Source: Antedon mediterranea
Lineage: Eukaryota > Echinodermata > Crinoidea > Comatulida > Antedonidae
Length of the DNA: 64,000 nucleotides
Direction: 5' to 3'
NCBI RefSeq assembly: GCF_964355755.1
Contig: NC_092677.1
Span: forward strand, 27,498,101-27,562,100
Shown here: one piece after another, positions 1 through 13,100 of the stretch
How the letters are laid out: each line of letters starts with the position of its first letter
How positions within the stretch are numbered: the first letter of the stretch is position 1
The notes under the pieces: generated by a model
What the model saw: only the letters and a program-made list of their open reading frames with translations
What the model was told of the DNA's origin: nothing
Database searches by the model: none
Translations under genes and position numbers: made by a program

Positions 1-381
1 ACTTTGGGTAAAGTGTGTTTTTCTTTCATTCTGTAGTGTTTCCCTCCTTGTAGTCGATGCTAAACAATTACGCTCATTTTGATTTTGTTATATATAATAT
101 ATTGTGAATGTAATACATGTGTAGGGCTTTACTGAATTCTATTTGCAACACTATTCAAATTGCTGCAGATTTGATTTTATATTTATGCATGGAATACTGA
201 CTCTTGAAATAAGTAACAAAATCTTTGCATTTTTAATATCTAAAAGGTAGATATAGACCTGTATTTCTTTAAATCTTTAATATCTAAAAGTTAGATCAAT
301 CGTAAAATAAAATTATTTTAATTTTTTTCTGTACATACTTCGGGATTTTACACAATGTAGTTTTGAATATCATTAGTTTAG

Positions 382-656
382 ATATGAATATTCATTGCAG
401 TTTAAAAATGATGTGAATATTCATTAGGAAGTTTAAAAATTTAAATGAATATTCATTAGGAAGTTTAAAAATGATGTGAATATTCATTAGGAAGTTTAAA
501 ATTGATATGAATATTCATTAGGAAGTTTAAAATTGATATGAATAATTATTAGGAAGTTTAAAATTGATATGAATATTCATTAAGAAGTTTAAAATTGATA
601 TGAATATTCATTAGGAAGTTGAAAGTTAACATGAATATTCATAAAGAAAGTTGAAT
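382..656. repeat. 31-bp tandem repeat, about 9 copies
   Basis: Imperfect direct repeats of a unit containing GAATATTCATTAGGAAGTTT followed by AAAATTGATAT. Several units keep the palindrome GAATATTC. Confidence 0.9.
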
Positions 657-763
657 ATTCAAATTAATAATATAGTTGTTTGCAATTGTGATATACAGAT
701 TAATGTATTTTTTATTTTGCAAAATTTATAATGTTTTGGATAATTTAGAATATTTAAATGTGG

Positions 764-1365
764 GATGATGTCATCCAATTGTGTGGTGATGTCATTCAAT
801 TGTGTGGTGATGTCATTCAATTGTGTGGTGATGCCATCCAATTGTGTGGTGATGCCATCCAATTATATGGTGATGTCATCCAATTGTGTGGTGATGTCAT
901 CCAATTGTGTGGTGATGTCTTTCAATTGTGTGGCGATGCCATCCAATTGTGTGGCGATGCCATCCAATTGTGTGGTGATGTCATCCAATTGTGTGGTGAT
1001 GTCATCCAATTATGTGGTGATGTCAACCAATTGTGTGGTGACGTCATCCAATTATGTGGTGATGTCAACCAATTGTGTGGTGACGTCATCCAATTGTGTG
1101 GCGATGCCATCCAATTGTGTGGTGACGTCATCCAATTGTGTGGTGATGTCATCCAATTGTGTGGTGATGTCATCCAATTATGTGATGATGTCATCCAATT
1201 ATGTGGTGATGCCATCCAATTGTGTGGTGATGTCATCCAATTGTGTGGTGATGTCATCCAATTATGTGATGATGTCATCCAATTATGTGGTGATGCCATC
1301 CAATTATGTGGTGATGCCATCCAATTATGTGGTGATGTCATCCAATTGTGTGGTGATGTCAACCA
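764..1365. repeat. 21-bp minisatellite, about 28 copies
   Basis: Unit TGTGGTGATGTCATCCAATT plus G, with point variants at a few fixed positions. As the unit is a multiple of three and lacks stops, long open frames appear on both strands (DVIQLCG or SPHNWMT repeats); these are by-products of the repeat. Three units carry the palindrome TGACGTCA (1039, 1081, 1123) and most carry CCAAT. Confidence 0.97.
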
Positions 1366-1453
1366 TTTTCTTTGGTTTTGTTTGTTTTTCATTTATACAC
1401 ATGTATTGTATATAAACATTTAAAATATTTTACTTTTTAGTAATGCATATCAA

Positions 1454-1552
1454 GGGTCATATCAAATTATTCTGCTGCAGTAAACACTTAAAAAGGTTGC
1501 TAAACAATTGCATTAAACGGTAGAAAAGTTTAGTTACTGCAGTAACTGCAGT
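1454..1552. repeat. Short element with CTGCAG-rich inverted ends
   Basis: The left end GGGTCATATCAAATTATTCT and right end CTGCAGTAACTGCAGTAGAA are inverted counterparts. Related ends occur at 13683-13740, 60764-60790 and 62646-62703 (ACTGCAGTAGAATAATTTTG followed by ACATGACCC), so this is a dispersed MITE-like family. Confidence 0.55.
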
Positions 1553-1882
1553 AGAATCATTTATTTAGTGTGCATATCAAGGGTTTAGGAGTATTATTAA
1601 ACAGGATTTGTTCTTGTATTTTTTATATTGTAAATTTTTCCTCAAAAACCAATGTTTGCTGGCAAACTTGGTTTCCTCAATTTTTGTGTATTTTTCAAAT
1701 AAAATTAATTTCTGTAGAAAACACATCTTTTTTTTAGATAAAAGAAATGTTTTTATTAATTTTCTTTTTATCTTTTAATTTTTCTAGTTTATTACACTGT
1801 ATAAAACACTGTATATAAATGTTTTGAAATTTAGCATGTATGGGCTATGTTTACATGTTCTTGGCTTTCCACTAGAAACTTA

Positions 1883-2530
1883 GAAGCTTTGACCAATTAC
1901 AAGCGATGGTTTAAATATTCGCTTGTGATTGATCAAATTAGTTGCGCTTACATCGTTCCATTGCATCCTAGTGGGAACCAAGCATTAAAAATTGCGGTCT
2001 ATTTGAGTTACATCAGAATTAACAATACAGAGTTCACACAAGCACTTATATCAGATATAACTCAGATATGATTCGGATCACCTTAAGCATAGACAGAAGA
2101 AGGGTAACTCTATTGCGTGTGTGAACAGAGCTTTTTGGTTGTTGTTTATGTTTCTGGTATCATGTTTCAAAAATCTTTTTATGTATAGCAATTTTTTTTT
2201 CTCTACTTTGTCACTTTGTGTTACTGTATTTATAAAACAGTTTTAAACAGAGTAATATAATAATTTACATTTATTTTGACCTTTTAAGAAGGTTAATTCA
2301 GTTTAATTTAAATTTCTACTTGAAATTATTCAAATTAATTTAAATAACCTTTGACCTGTCTTATTTAAAATTATTTTTCCCTGGAAACTAATCACCAGTA
2401 CTGCTGCATTGATTTCAAACCTTACTGTTTGATTGGTTCCCACTTGGACGCAGCATAAGCGCACCGCAAGTAATTTGACCAATTAAAACTGTTGCTTTTA
2501 ATAGGGCAAATCATTTGCGTTCAGTGTCTA
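1883..2530. repeat. Diverged inverted-repeat element
   Basis: The segment around 1925-1981 (TTGATCAAATTAGTTGCGC then AGTGGGAACCA) reappears reverse-complemented at about 2430-2490 (GTCAAATTACTTGCG then AAGTGGGAACCA). The arms flank about 450 bp of AT-rich filler, consistent with an old non-autonomous DNA transposon. Confidence 0.5.
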
Positions 2531-2562
2531 CAAATTTGCGTTGGCCAAATGGGAAACAAACC

Positions 2563-2757
2563 TTAATGATAAACTGCGTAACGTGGAAAATTTGTCTTTT
2601 TATATTTCACAACATATTGGTTGTAAACTTCAAGTTGTCCTATTCTTGTGGATATTGGTGCTACAAATGTTTCTTTTATTAATGTTTCCTTTGCAATAAT
2701 GCAGGCTTTTTTAAGATAGTAAACAGCGTTCTTTTCGTCTGCTTTTTCTAGAGACAA
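2563..2757 (-). other. Possible exon or gene remnant, unrecognised
   Basis: An open stretch of 64 codons with protein-like composition (KADEKNAVYYLKKACIIAKE, then TRIGQLEVYNQYVV) ends in TAA at 2563. TTTTGTCTCTAG at its upstream end could be an acceptor, so it could be a last exon or an old retrocopy. The Ala/Lys-rich helix-like sequence resembles a TPR-type hairpin, but I do not recognise the family. Confidence 0.3.
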
Positions 2758-3093
2758 AATGTTCGTATATTAGTGCCACTTTTATTTATTTTGTTTACAA
2801 AATGCTTTTTTTTTATTTTGCAAGTTGATTTGTCTTGTGTTTATTTTCTTGGCATTCATAACTCCACCCCCTCCCCAAATATTGGTAGTTTAAGAATATT
2901 AGTAAAATTCCAGAAAATGCATGTGTTATTCCAAAAAGATTCTGTAAAAGTAACATTCCTGTTGATATTTAATTTATTTCTTTAAGAGCATTGGGATTCG
3001 GGCTAGTCTTGGCAGCCTTGTATAGCCAGTCCCCAACTGTAAACATTACCATATTTTCGAAAAATGTTTTCATCTGGTTTCTATATTAAATAA

Positions 3094-3216
3094 CTGTATA
3101 CAATTCTTTACGTTAAACCAGTATAGATACATACGTGTGCAACGTTTGTTGACAACAAGTCGAAACGTTGCACATGTACGTATATATTACTGGTATAATG
3201 TAAAAAATTGTATACA
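3094..3216. repeat. 123-bp foldback (hairpin) element
   Basis: Both arms start CTGTATACAATT and run about 54 bases to CAACGTTT, where a loop of about 14 bases separates them; arm identity is roughly 85% by eye. This is either a short MITE or a transcribed hairpin. Confidence 0.75.
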
Positions 3217-4799
3217 GGCATTACCAAATTGTTAGCTCCCCACAATCCTATTTTTGTTATTTTTATTTTATTTTATTCAATCGAAACCAACAGTGATAAT
3301 TACCGCCACTAACAGGTTAATTATTTTATGTAAGACTAGTTTTTTATTTTTTTATTTATGTCACTAAATTATGTATGGTTGTTACTGGTATACGATCTTG
3401 CAAATGAACTTTTAAATATTTGACTGATTTTTAAAAATTTTGATTACTAAAATAAATTTGTTTTCATTTAATTTGGTTGGTACAAACTTGTACACTTTAT
3501 TGCATCAGTGTGAGAGACGCACATGATAGTTTTGGTTTTGTTTTTAAGAAATAAAAATACTGTTAAGATCACAAGATTTTATATTTGTGTATTTGATTGT
3601 TTTCGTTTTGTTGTTCATTTATTTTGTTTCACATTTATATAATATAATACAGTGATAAAATAAAAATATACAAAGCAATGAATGAATGAATGAAAAAATA
3701 AATGAATGAAAACGGTCCAGGACAACTGCCATTAAATTTAAATAATAGATTAAATATTAAAATAGCATTTTGGTAAGGTAATGAGAATTTACTTTTGATA
3801 ATCAGAAGATTCAGTATTTCGGAATATAATTCTCAGGGGAGAATTTACATTTGATAATCTGAATATTCAGTATTTCGGCATATAATCAATATGATGTCAT
3901 TACAATTTCTCCTAAACTAATTATGTATTGCTGCCCTCTTTAGTTTAGAAATAATTTAAACTTTAGGCAGACTATCTAACTTTCAGAAAAATGTTCCTGA
4001 ATGAAATTCTGGAAGACCTGCTAAATTGTATTCTTTTCTCCGATAAATACAGGCTTATGGTAACTATTAAAACATTTAATGTATATGTTTGTGATCATAA
4101 CTACCTAAAGCATCACTTAGAGTTCTTTATTTACGAATTTAGATAAAATAATTCATTATATTAGTGGTTGAATTTTCATAACCAAGATTCAGGCCTAGAT
4201 TATGAAGTTAGCCTGTCTGGCTCCAGCTCCACACGTGCGCGTACTCTACTAAGTAAGTACTTGGGCTGTGTTGCGGAAGAAATTTTGTCTGCTACTATTG
4301 TATCAAATGTTATAACTTCCTGGGTTTTGCCTCTTTAATATTTATATTTAAATTGTTATTTTGTTAACTTTGAAAGAGAAAGAAATAAAGAACATTTTAG
4401 TGCCTTCAAATAAATGTCTTATTTTTATTGATAGTTGTGTTGATTGAAATCAACTGATTAATAATTTCCGCTGCAGTTAAACTAGGGCCTAAACTTAGCC
4501 TATAAACACAGAACTCAAATTATTTTTAGCTTTGGGAGGTAGAAGTACTGTAATACAAACGTACGTCTCAGTTTGAGATTTCTGAGAACTGCAAAATTCA
4601 ATTAGTTTAAAATTCAATTTACTCTGTTTTACACCCCTAGGCATTTGCACAATTTGTGGCCCAATTTTAAAGAGTTCAAGCAACAAGGTCATACAATGTC
4701 AGCCTAACTAACTAACTTAGAAAGAAAGAAAGAAAGAAACTCAATTGACAATTTATGTAGTAGCATTAGCATATTGTAATAATGTGATTTAGTTTCATA

Positions 4800-5010
4800 A
4801 GGCCTGGTACGGGTAAGAGTTCCTAACATGTGTGACAGACTCCACCTTTTGGCTGAGGGAGAGTCGATCTTCCAAGTGTCGCACTAGAATCAAGGGTTGT
4901 ATCATCATTATCCTCTTATCAGCACAAACTCATCAACACACGAAAAATGATACTCAGGCAGGATTTGAACTCATGACTTTAGGATTAGTAAGCAAATGTT
5001 AATGTATATA
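4800..5010 (-). mobile_element. Degraded tRNA-derived SINE
   Basis: On the minus strand GAGTTCAAATCCTGCCTGAG resembles a Pol III B box, followed by a SINE-like body. The A box is not clear. A similar B-box remnant (GGGTTCAAGTCC, minus strand) occurs at about 14880-14935. Confidence 0.4.
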
Positions 5011-5484
5011 ACTAAAGTCTGAAAACATTTAAAAAGTCAATTAACAAGTATCCACTGAGCAACAATGTCATTTATTTAATTTTATTTTTTTAGGAATTAC
5101 TTTCAAGAACAATTTAAAAATACCCTTTGAAATAATGGAACATTCTAGTACTGTAGGTAAGTAATATTGGACCAATCAGGAAAGGTCATTTTATTGACTT
5201 TATTTAACAAAACAAACTTCAACACTGAGCTCATGTTTTATATTTTTATTATTTCTTTAAATTAGCAAATAAAACTGAAAATAGAACAAATAAATGAATG
5301 CTTTGTAACAAATCTACTACTACTATTATAAATTGCCATGCTAGTTTCTTTGATTTCACCATGAGACAAAAATAAGATTAGTAAACGCTGGTTTTATTCT
5401 TAAACAGAGTAAAGACTAAAATATAAAAGGGCCACAATTGTAGGCCTTAGTAACAAACAATGATGAACTATAAGGTACAAAATA

Positions 5485-5640
5485 CTGTAAAGCCACAATT
5501 CTTACGGCCTTAAAATTTCTACAGTATTAACTATTTTGCGACCTTCATTTCATGTTTCACGATTTTCATGCGTTCTTGTTTTTCACGTTCGTTGTTCAAT
5601 TGCAAAAATTAAGGGCGCACACACATTTGGGGCTTTACAG
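5485..5640. mobile_element. 156-bp MITE, TA target duplication
   Basis: Terminal inverted repeats CTGTAAAGCC and GGCTTTACAG are bounded on each side by TA. Size, ends and TA duplication fit a Tc1/mariner-type MITE. Confidence 0.7.
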
Positions 5641-7106
5641 TAGCTGGCGATACTTAACTTTTTACACATACAAACATCTGTAAACTCATTGTATTTAATT
5701 TATCATAATTGAAATTGTTAGTCATTCATTTACACCTGGGTTAATAAGATTACAGCAAAAATGAATTGTTATTCAGGAGTTTCTGTTTCAGGAAATTACG
5801 CATTATTACAAAAGCTAGTTTCATTTCATACTACCTGAAACCCTGAAACTAAAAAAAAACTCTTTTGTTGTTTAAATTCGTAAGCAGTTCATAACTTAAT
5901 GTTGCGATTTGATGAATCCATGTGGCCATGTTGATTGGCTAAACATATCAGCCACCCATTGGTCAATTCCAATCAAACTCAACTTTGTATAGTATTCTTT
6001 CATGCTATTTATTTAACTTTTTTAAAAAGAAGGGATTCTTTAAGCTTTCGTTAGTTATTTGTAAAAAATTATGCAGTTAAACATTTAAACTTAGTCATTA
6101 ATAAAAGGAAAAAATTGTTTTGTTACTACATTATATTCACTATAAGTATTTCTGATTAGTATGTTGTAATACTCAATGACAAATAAAATGTTAAAATATC
6201 AAAAACTGTGTAATTCATTTTCTCCACTAATTTAGTTTATAAAATAAAATGTATATTTACAGTTATGATAATATATTTGTTTAAAAGCTTTCTATTAATG
6301 CAATATACTATTTAAGTAATTTAATATTATTAAATTATTAATTCATCTTTTGTTATTTTTATTTGGTTTGTATTATTATACAGACATGCTCATGCTAAGT
6401 ACACGCATAAGCTGGACGGAAAACATTTCACACCGTTTTAACTCCTAGCACACAAACATCATCTATTCCTGAAACTTACAGAAAAATAACAGCCAACATT
6501 GTTAAAATCCATTCTAAAAAGACTCATTTTTGTTCCCTTATCTTTAGTCTTATCACAATTATTTGTCCCTGAAACATCTTAAAAAAATAATAACCCTCAA
6601 AAGATCCTTCAATTTGATATTTTAATTTTATTTTTATTCAATAAAATGTTAATATGTTTTTCTGTTTTAAATAATTAGGAACTGATGTCATATTGAATGT
6701 CAGCACTTTTTGTCCTCATTACTTATAAACTGTTTTTTATTTTCATTTCGAAATAATTGAAGTAAAAGCAGGAACAAACATTAACTTACATCGAAGTGGT
6801 CAATAATTCTAGATATTTAACATTCTTTGGATGAATTTTTAACCCTGATACATTTTGGAATAGATAGAAAGTAAAGAAAAGATTTCGAAAATTGAATTAG
6901 CCGAGATTTCCGGATTAAATTGTACCAAAACAAAAAGTATTTGTTAATCTAAATATAACTAGGTATGACCGATAAGAAAGAACTTAGAGTTCCCAAAAGA
7001 GTATGACTAATCATAACAAAGACAAATTGTAATTTATTAAGACTTGACATACCACAAAATATTCATTAGTCAACTTTTAAGTACTTGCTTAATAAAGTAC
7101 CGTTTT

Positions 7107-7282
7107 GGGAATATCACTACCATATTTGGGAATATCACTACCATATTTGGGAATATCACTACCATATTTGGGAATATCACTACCATATTTGGGAATATCA
7201 CTACCATATTTGGGAATATCACTACCATATTTGGGAATATCACTACCATATTTGGGAATATCACTACCATATTTGGGCACAT
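7107..7282. repeat. 21-bp satellite derived from an internal MITE motif, 8 copies
   Basis: Unit GGGAATATCACTACCATATT plus T repeated with almost no variation. The same string (ATCACTACCATATTTGGGCA) is the interior of the dispersed MITE found elsewhere in the window, and the array runs straight into that MITE's right end (ACATCACAC then GTGTAGACAGTGCTT, to 7312). Confidence 0.95.
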
Positions 7283-9987
7283 CACACTTGTTTGATGGTG
7301 TAGACAGTGCTTTATTTAGAAGCTTGTGATCGAAAGGTCACTTTTTATTTCATCAACCGGCTTTTTAAATGTCAAAACAATATAGTGACGTCCCATGGTA
7401 TTAGTAGAAAATAGTTAGGATCACAATATTTCTTGGTATTCAGACGCACTTAATCTATTGGCTTAAAACGCAGGTAAGTTCATAATTCTATTGAAATATC
7501 TTAGATGGATATATTTAGATATTGGCGAGCATTCTCAGTATGAAATAATTACTTTGTCATTAGTTTTATTTTGAAATTTGATTTTGCCGAACAAACAACT
7601 TTTGGCTTTTTGCTAAATACACACAAACGTACTAAATCCGACTTAAACAGTGATGTAGCCACAAGAAATAAAGTAGTGCAGTTGTCGCAATAATAGGGAG
7701 CAATCTTTCTTCAAGCCACTGAGTTGTCAAAGTTGTGAAAAAGTGGTCAGGTTGACCGTACCGGTGGCTATGGCCCAGTGTAAAGTACTTGTGCATTTGC
7801 AAATATTTTACCTGTGCTGATATTTTGATGATATAAAAAAATAAATAAAATATTGAATTTATGATGTGTTATACTGCATTGCTTTCAATATATAATATAC
7901 TTGAGTTATGAAAGGCTAGAACAGCTTATTTCTCTAAATAATGTTGTTTACGATTTCTTTTAAAGTCTGCAAAACTGCAAAAACAAAATGTTTTTATGTT
8001 TCTTATATTATTATATGCAATAGTTTGTTCAAAAGTAAATCATCCCTAGGCCAATGTATCCCGGTAATTTGATATGTAGAACAAGTATAACCGTGCAACC
8101 TTCTCCCTGACCCCAGGGAAGTTTTCCTAATTGAAACTAATATAACACCAGACAAATGTCATTCCAAAGTTGTTCATATCGTACCAATTACACATTTATA
8201 CTCATGGGTGAGAGTAAGTTTACTTATCCAAGTCCACAATATGACCAATGCTACCATTTAAATAGTTGTTTGGAAAAAACATCGTTCGTTGATCCAACAT
8301 TTCCAATCATTGTTGAAATTATGACTATACCATTTTTACATTTATGAAATTGGACCATACCATTTTGACACTTATCATATTTGATTCAGGACTTGCACAT
8401 TTAGTATTGTGTTTTCTTGAATACTTAATATGTTATTTAAAAAGTTACTACACAACAAATGTTAAACATATTGAATAAAAAAAACCAGATTTTTAGATGT
8501 TTCCAAATCGAATACTCCATTTGGCAAAATAAAGCAACTCTCTAATGAGTGAGGCAATGGTAAGTAGAAGAACAGTTGAGCTCAGATGAAAGGAAAAAAG
8601 AGCTCTTCTCCTACCATCTTCATCAACAATAATTTAATGAATATAAAAAAATATTAAATTACCAAGAACCTTACAAATCGTTGAATTTTATTATAGTAAG
8701 ATTATGATATATTTTGTTATTTTTAGAAGTCTTAAAGTTGAGACATACTAGAGACAGTATTCCTAGACAGTTTATAACACAAAACTCCAAACAAAATTAC
8801 TACAAAATCGTCAACGGACTATTTATAACTTATTGTAAATGAGTATCACAAAGTTGTGTCGCTCTCTGTGATCGTTACGATTCAATAATTGAATCATATT
8901 AACTAGAGGTTTTTATTTGATGAAATCTACATAATTTGACAAAAAGTGATTAAATTGTAATGCAATTTAAAGTCTTCAAGATTATTCAATTTGGTACAAG
9001 TCATGTTGAGATGTAAAGGTCAAATGTCATCACATATTATCCCATTTTACACAAAGGAATTTTCCACTATGCTTTTGATGATGAATGCAAAGATTTGCTA
9101 AAAATCATCTTCTGTTTTACTCCAATAATATCAAGCTTTTGTTTTGGGAGAAATGAGACATTTTATACAAAATATTAATCAGTGTATGCATATAATCCCA
9201 GAATACACCATTGTGTTGCTATAGTGATAGATAGGGCAAAGAAGAAACATATTGAACGATTCAATTCAAGCAAAAGTTGTTCTTGTTCGTGATTACTAAC
9301 AGCTTGATAAGTTGCCTCATCTTGTATTGTGGATAGCAAAGGCTAAAAACTATACATGAAAAGTTGCATGTCTACCAACCTGCATAGGATGTGGTTTAAT
9401 TTATTCTAATAATGTCGTTATGGCCATTTTTTGGAAAGAGAAAAAATTGTGCAGCCGATAAAAAGCCAGGATATGACACCATACTGAACACTGATGCAAA
9501 TCGTTTGCCTTATTAGTCAAAAATATGAAGAGTGGCATTTTAAATCTAATCTAAAAGTATATCTGGATAGTCAAGATTTTTTTTTGCTGATAAATTTTAT
9601 TTCAATTTCATAAATGTAGAAAGAATCACTTTCTAAAACCCTGACAGAACTTTTGTGAGATGATTAAGGACAATTTTTGGTATTCATTTTCCTAACTATT
9701 ATAATAAATACATGCGGTTTCAGATCATATAAAAGACCAGATCACTTTACAAAAGTTTTGGTTTCATTAAAATTTACAACATTAGAAGCATGGTAGAATA
9801 TTTAAAATATAATCTAACAACTCATACAACGACAGGAATATAAATTATACAAAAGTTATCATAAACACCACTAATAAAGTATCTTAACTTTAAGTAATCT
9901 TAAATCTTAATTAAATACTTTACTTAACAGCTGCCACCATATTATTCAATTTCTTTTGCAAAATTTCCAAGTAAGCGTAAATCTTCT

Positions 9988-10193
9988 TCAAACTCCACAT
10001 TCCCTGCAATGAGGATAGTTTTTCCCGTAGCTTTCACACGTATGACCCATACACTCGCAGCACGCATTATGGAACCACCTGGCCCGACTAGCGCCCATCG
10101 TTGAGCAAGCTCGTTCGCACTTTTCTTGTGATAAACAATCGTCAAAGAACGTGACTACACAGGTTCTGTTTGACAACTCTGCAAACTCCACAC
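9988..10193 (-). CDS. TWSG1: TWSG1 coding exon 3: C-terminal Cys domain and stop
   Basis: Acceptor TTTTTAG|GT. It encodes the C-terminal block (FFDDC, WFHNACCECMG) and ends CREC-G-V-TGA at 9988. The 3' UTR continues to lower coordinates; TTTATT at 9596 (AATAAA on the minus strand) is one possible polyadenylation signal. Confidence 0.95.
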
Positions 10194-13100
10194 CTAAAAA
10201 AACACAACAATATACATAAGCACTACTATGGATATAATATGTGTAAAGCTGTCTACACTATCAAACATTTTGTGATATATTACTGTACCATATTTGGGCA
10301 CATCACACCTTTTTTGTCAAACTAGTTTGATAGTGTGGACAGAGATTAACTTATTATTTGTCAGTATGTTGGTGCATTAAGAATGTTGGTATTTAATGTA
10401 CAAGCTCTGGTTTACATGGTGTACAAATTGTTGTACTCAGTTTCTCATATTTGATGAAAAACCATTTCCAGTTCTTTACTTATTTCATATTTTCCTTTCA
10501 ATTTTACCAAATGTTTTCTTCATCATGTTTCAATCAATGTGACATTTTATGAATGAATATATTGTTGGCAGTCTACTCATGTTTATAATGTAGTCCCACT
10601 GTGCAGTAACCTGCCATTCAGTTTATCAAACAGTATCTATAAAATGCAGTTGCTTGTAAGTAATGTAGTCCCACTGTGCAGTAACCTGCCATTCAGTTTA
10701 TCAAACAGTATCTATAAAATGCAGTTGCTTGTAAGTAATATAGTCCCACTGTGCAGTAACCTGCCATTCAGTTTATCAAACAGTATCTATAAAATGCAGT
10801 TGCTTGTAAGTTTTATTGGTCTATTATATTCTTTTATATACACCTAAATACATTCCTGTCATTTGATTGGACGATTGTGGGTCACATGGCGTGCAATAGT
10901 ACTATTACATTTTTAAAAACTAACCTTTTGGTCTATAGAACTCCTCTTCTACTGGCATTTGTTGGACAGAGATACGCAGCTTTGGATTGTTGGCAAAACC
11001 TGTCAAGGCATCAAACAGTGATGGTATGCTGGAGTCAATATCCATCACGGTGCTTTTTGTATGGTATGGCCTGTGTGTGTTGTTATGTTTACATAAACCT
11101 GAAAAACATAAGTATAAAATATAGAATATAGAAAGTATTGGAAAAAGAGTTATCAGTTATTATCACCTTAAATACTTCGGTGTCAATCAAGGACTTAAGA
11201 AGATTGGGAAAGCTCTCAAAAAAATATGTAAAAGCAGCAGCTATGAATGATAGAATATAGAAAGTGTTGGAAAACAGTTATTTTAAAAATCTGTATTTTA
11301 GTTAAATGTCAATTTAGCAATACCCGTAAAATAGGCCACATGCAACTAAATACGGTCACTGAATGTGGCTAAAAAAAACAGTAAAAGTTGTAAAAACATC
11401 CATAATAAGAACAGAACAGTTACAAAATATTTCACAATCTACTGTACTGTAATAATAGGTTATGACTTTTTACCAAATAAATTCTATTTTTATCACAAGA
11501 TCAGTAGCAACATTTATTAAAGATGAATCAATTTCTCATACGTAACAAAACTATTCTAATAAAGAAAGTATATTGAATAGTCTAAAAATGCCATAAACAA
11601 TATGCATCAGAAGGACGTAGTAAAATAGCTTAATGAGTTTTTCAATACAACATCTTTATTTGATTAAGGACACGATATCAATATAAAATTTGAACCATAG
11701 GGATTACAATACAGGAAAGACTCAATCTTATAAGGGGAAGTTGTTCAACGACCTTGCTTGTGAATTTTTTACCCAGCTTGTTGAAACTGTCGACTGGTGG
11801 CTTGCTTAAACGTGACCCAGGTAAAGTGGTACAATGATTTCCTCATTAGGTTCTACCTTTCCCCTGTATCACCCACTAACGTACAACAACCAACCACTCA
11901 TTAATTATGTTAGTGGGTGATACTTCCCCTCCCCCTTCTTTATGAATACTGTTTTAATATTTGTTCCTGTTGAAAATGCACATGGTATTATATTATGGTA
12001 AATAAGGTATTTAAAGTTTGGAGTGTGCAGTATCATGTGACCCAGCTATATTATTTTTTTTCACTATTTCCTTACTACGCCTCATCTTACTCTTACTTCT
12101 ATATAAACACTATTTTATAAAATCACTTTTGTGAGAATTAACTCGGCTATGATTACGTGCTATTAGTCTTTTAAACTTTTTCATGGTTTTGTTAATTATA
12201 AATCAAGAACTTTTGTAAAATCCAGCACTTTTGAAAATTGCCAGTTCCTCAGCAGAAAGTCTGTGATAACAGATCACTGTGCTCATCTTCTAAACCTGAT
12301 TAACAAGCACCTGTTGCAGCCAGGCCATTGATAATAAAAAATAGGAAACTTCTTCGGAAGCTTGCTTTCAACGGACCTCTATGACAACTAGTTGCTAGGA
12401 TACCAACTGTCCCCTGATAATGGTCAATTTAAATTTCATTGTGTTTGCTTGGGCTCAGAATGACCTGATGCTTCTATTGTGTTTTTTTAGAAAGAAAATG
12501 AAACTACTGTTTTACAACTTAAAGTTAAAAGTGGTAAATTTGAACATTTGTTCCAAATGATTTCAAGTATTTTACTCATTAGCAGTTGGACTCTAATACT
12601 GATTTTCTAATTAAAACATTCTACTAGCATAGATTTGTTTATAAGCTATGTATTGATTTTCTTAAAAAATACAAAAAATCATACAGGACTGAACTGTTGT
12701 TCTATGACAGGCTGGACACACTAAATCTCTGCCTACACTATCAAACTAGTGTGATGTGTCCAAATATGGTAGTGATATGCTTAAAATGGTAGTGATATGA
12801 CATAATGTTTGATAGTGTAAGAATTAAACAACAAACATTGTACTATTAATTTTGCAATATATTGACATACAAGTGACCAGTGACACTTCAATTTAGTGAC
12901 CCACTTCAACATTTTCAAATCATAGTTTGTCACACAAACTGATAAGTTTCTTCTTAATGTTATGTGACTATATTCATTATGATGTGGTCAGCAAGTCTGT
13001 CATGATCATGGTGTGGAAATGGATAAAGTAAATTATTTTAGTTTTTTTCAACTTCGGGCTATCATTTGACTTGTTCTACCATGATAGTCCTACTTTTGTA

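Noticed and set aside
758-1423. Long open frames of 156-221 codons on both strands
   Set aside because: They are read through a 21-bp tandem repeat without stops; nothing suggests a gene.
764-7282. CRISPR array
   Set aside because: The repeats are contiguous with no unique spacers, and the genome is clearly eukaryotic.
7044-7329. Five overlapping open frames of 63-83 codons
   Set aside because: All arise from the 21-bp satellite.
10877-11131. 84-codon open frame on the plus strand
   Set aside because: It is the antisense shadow of TWSG1 exon 2.
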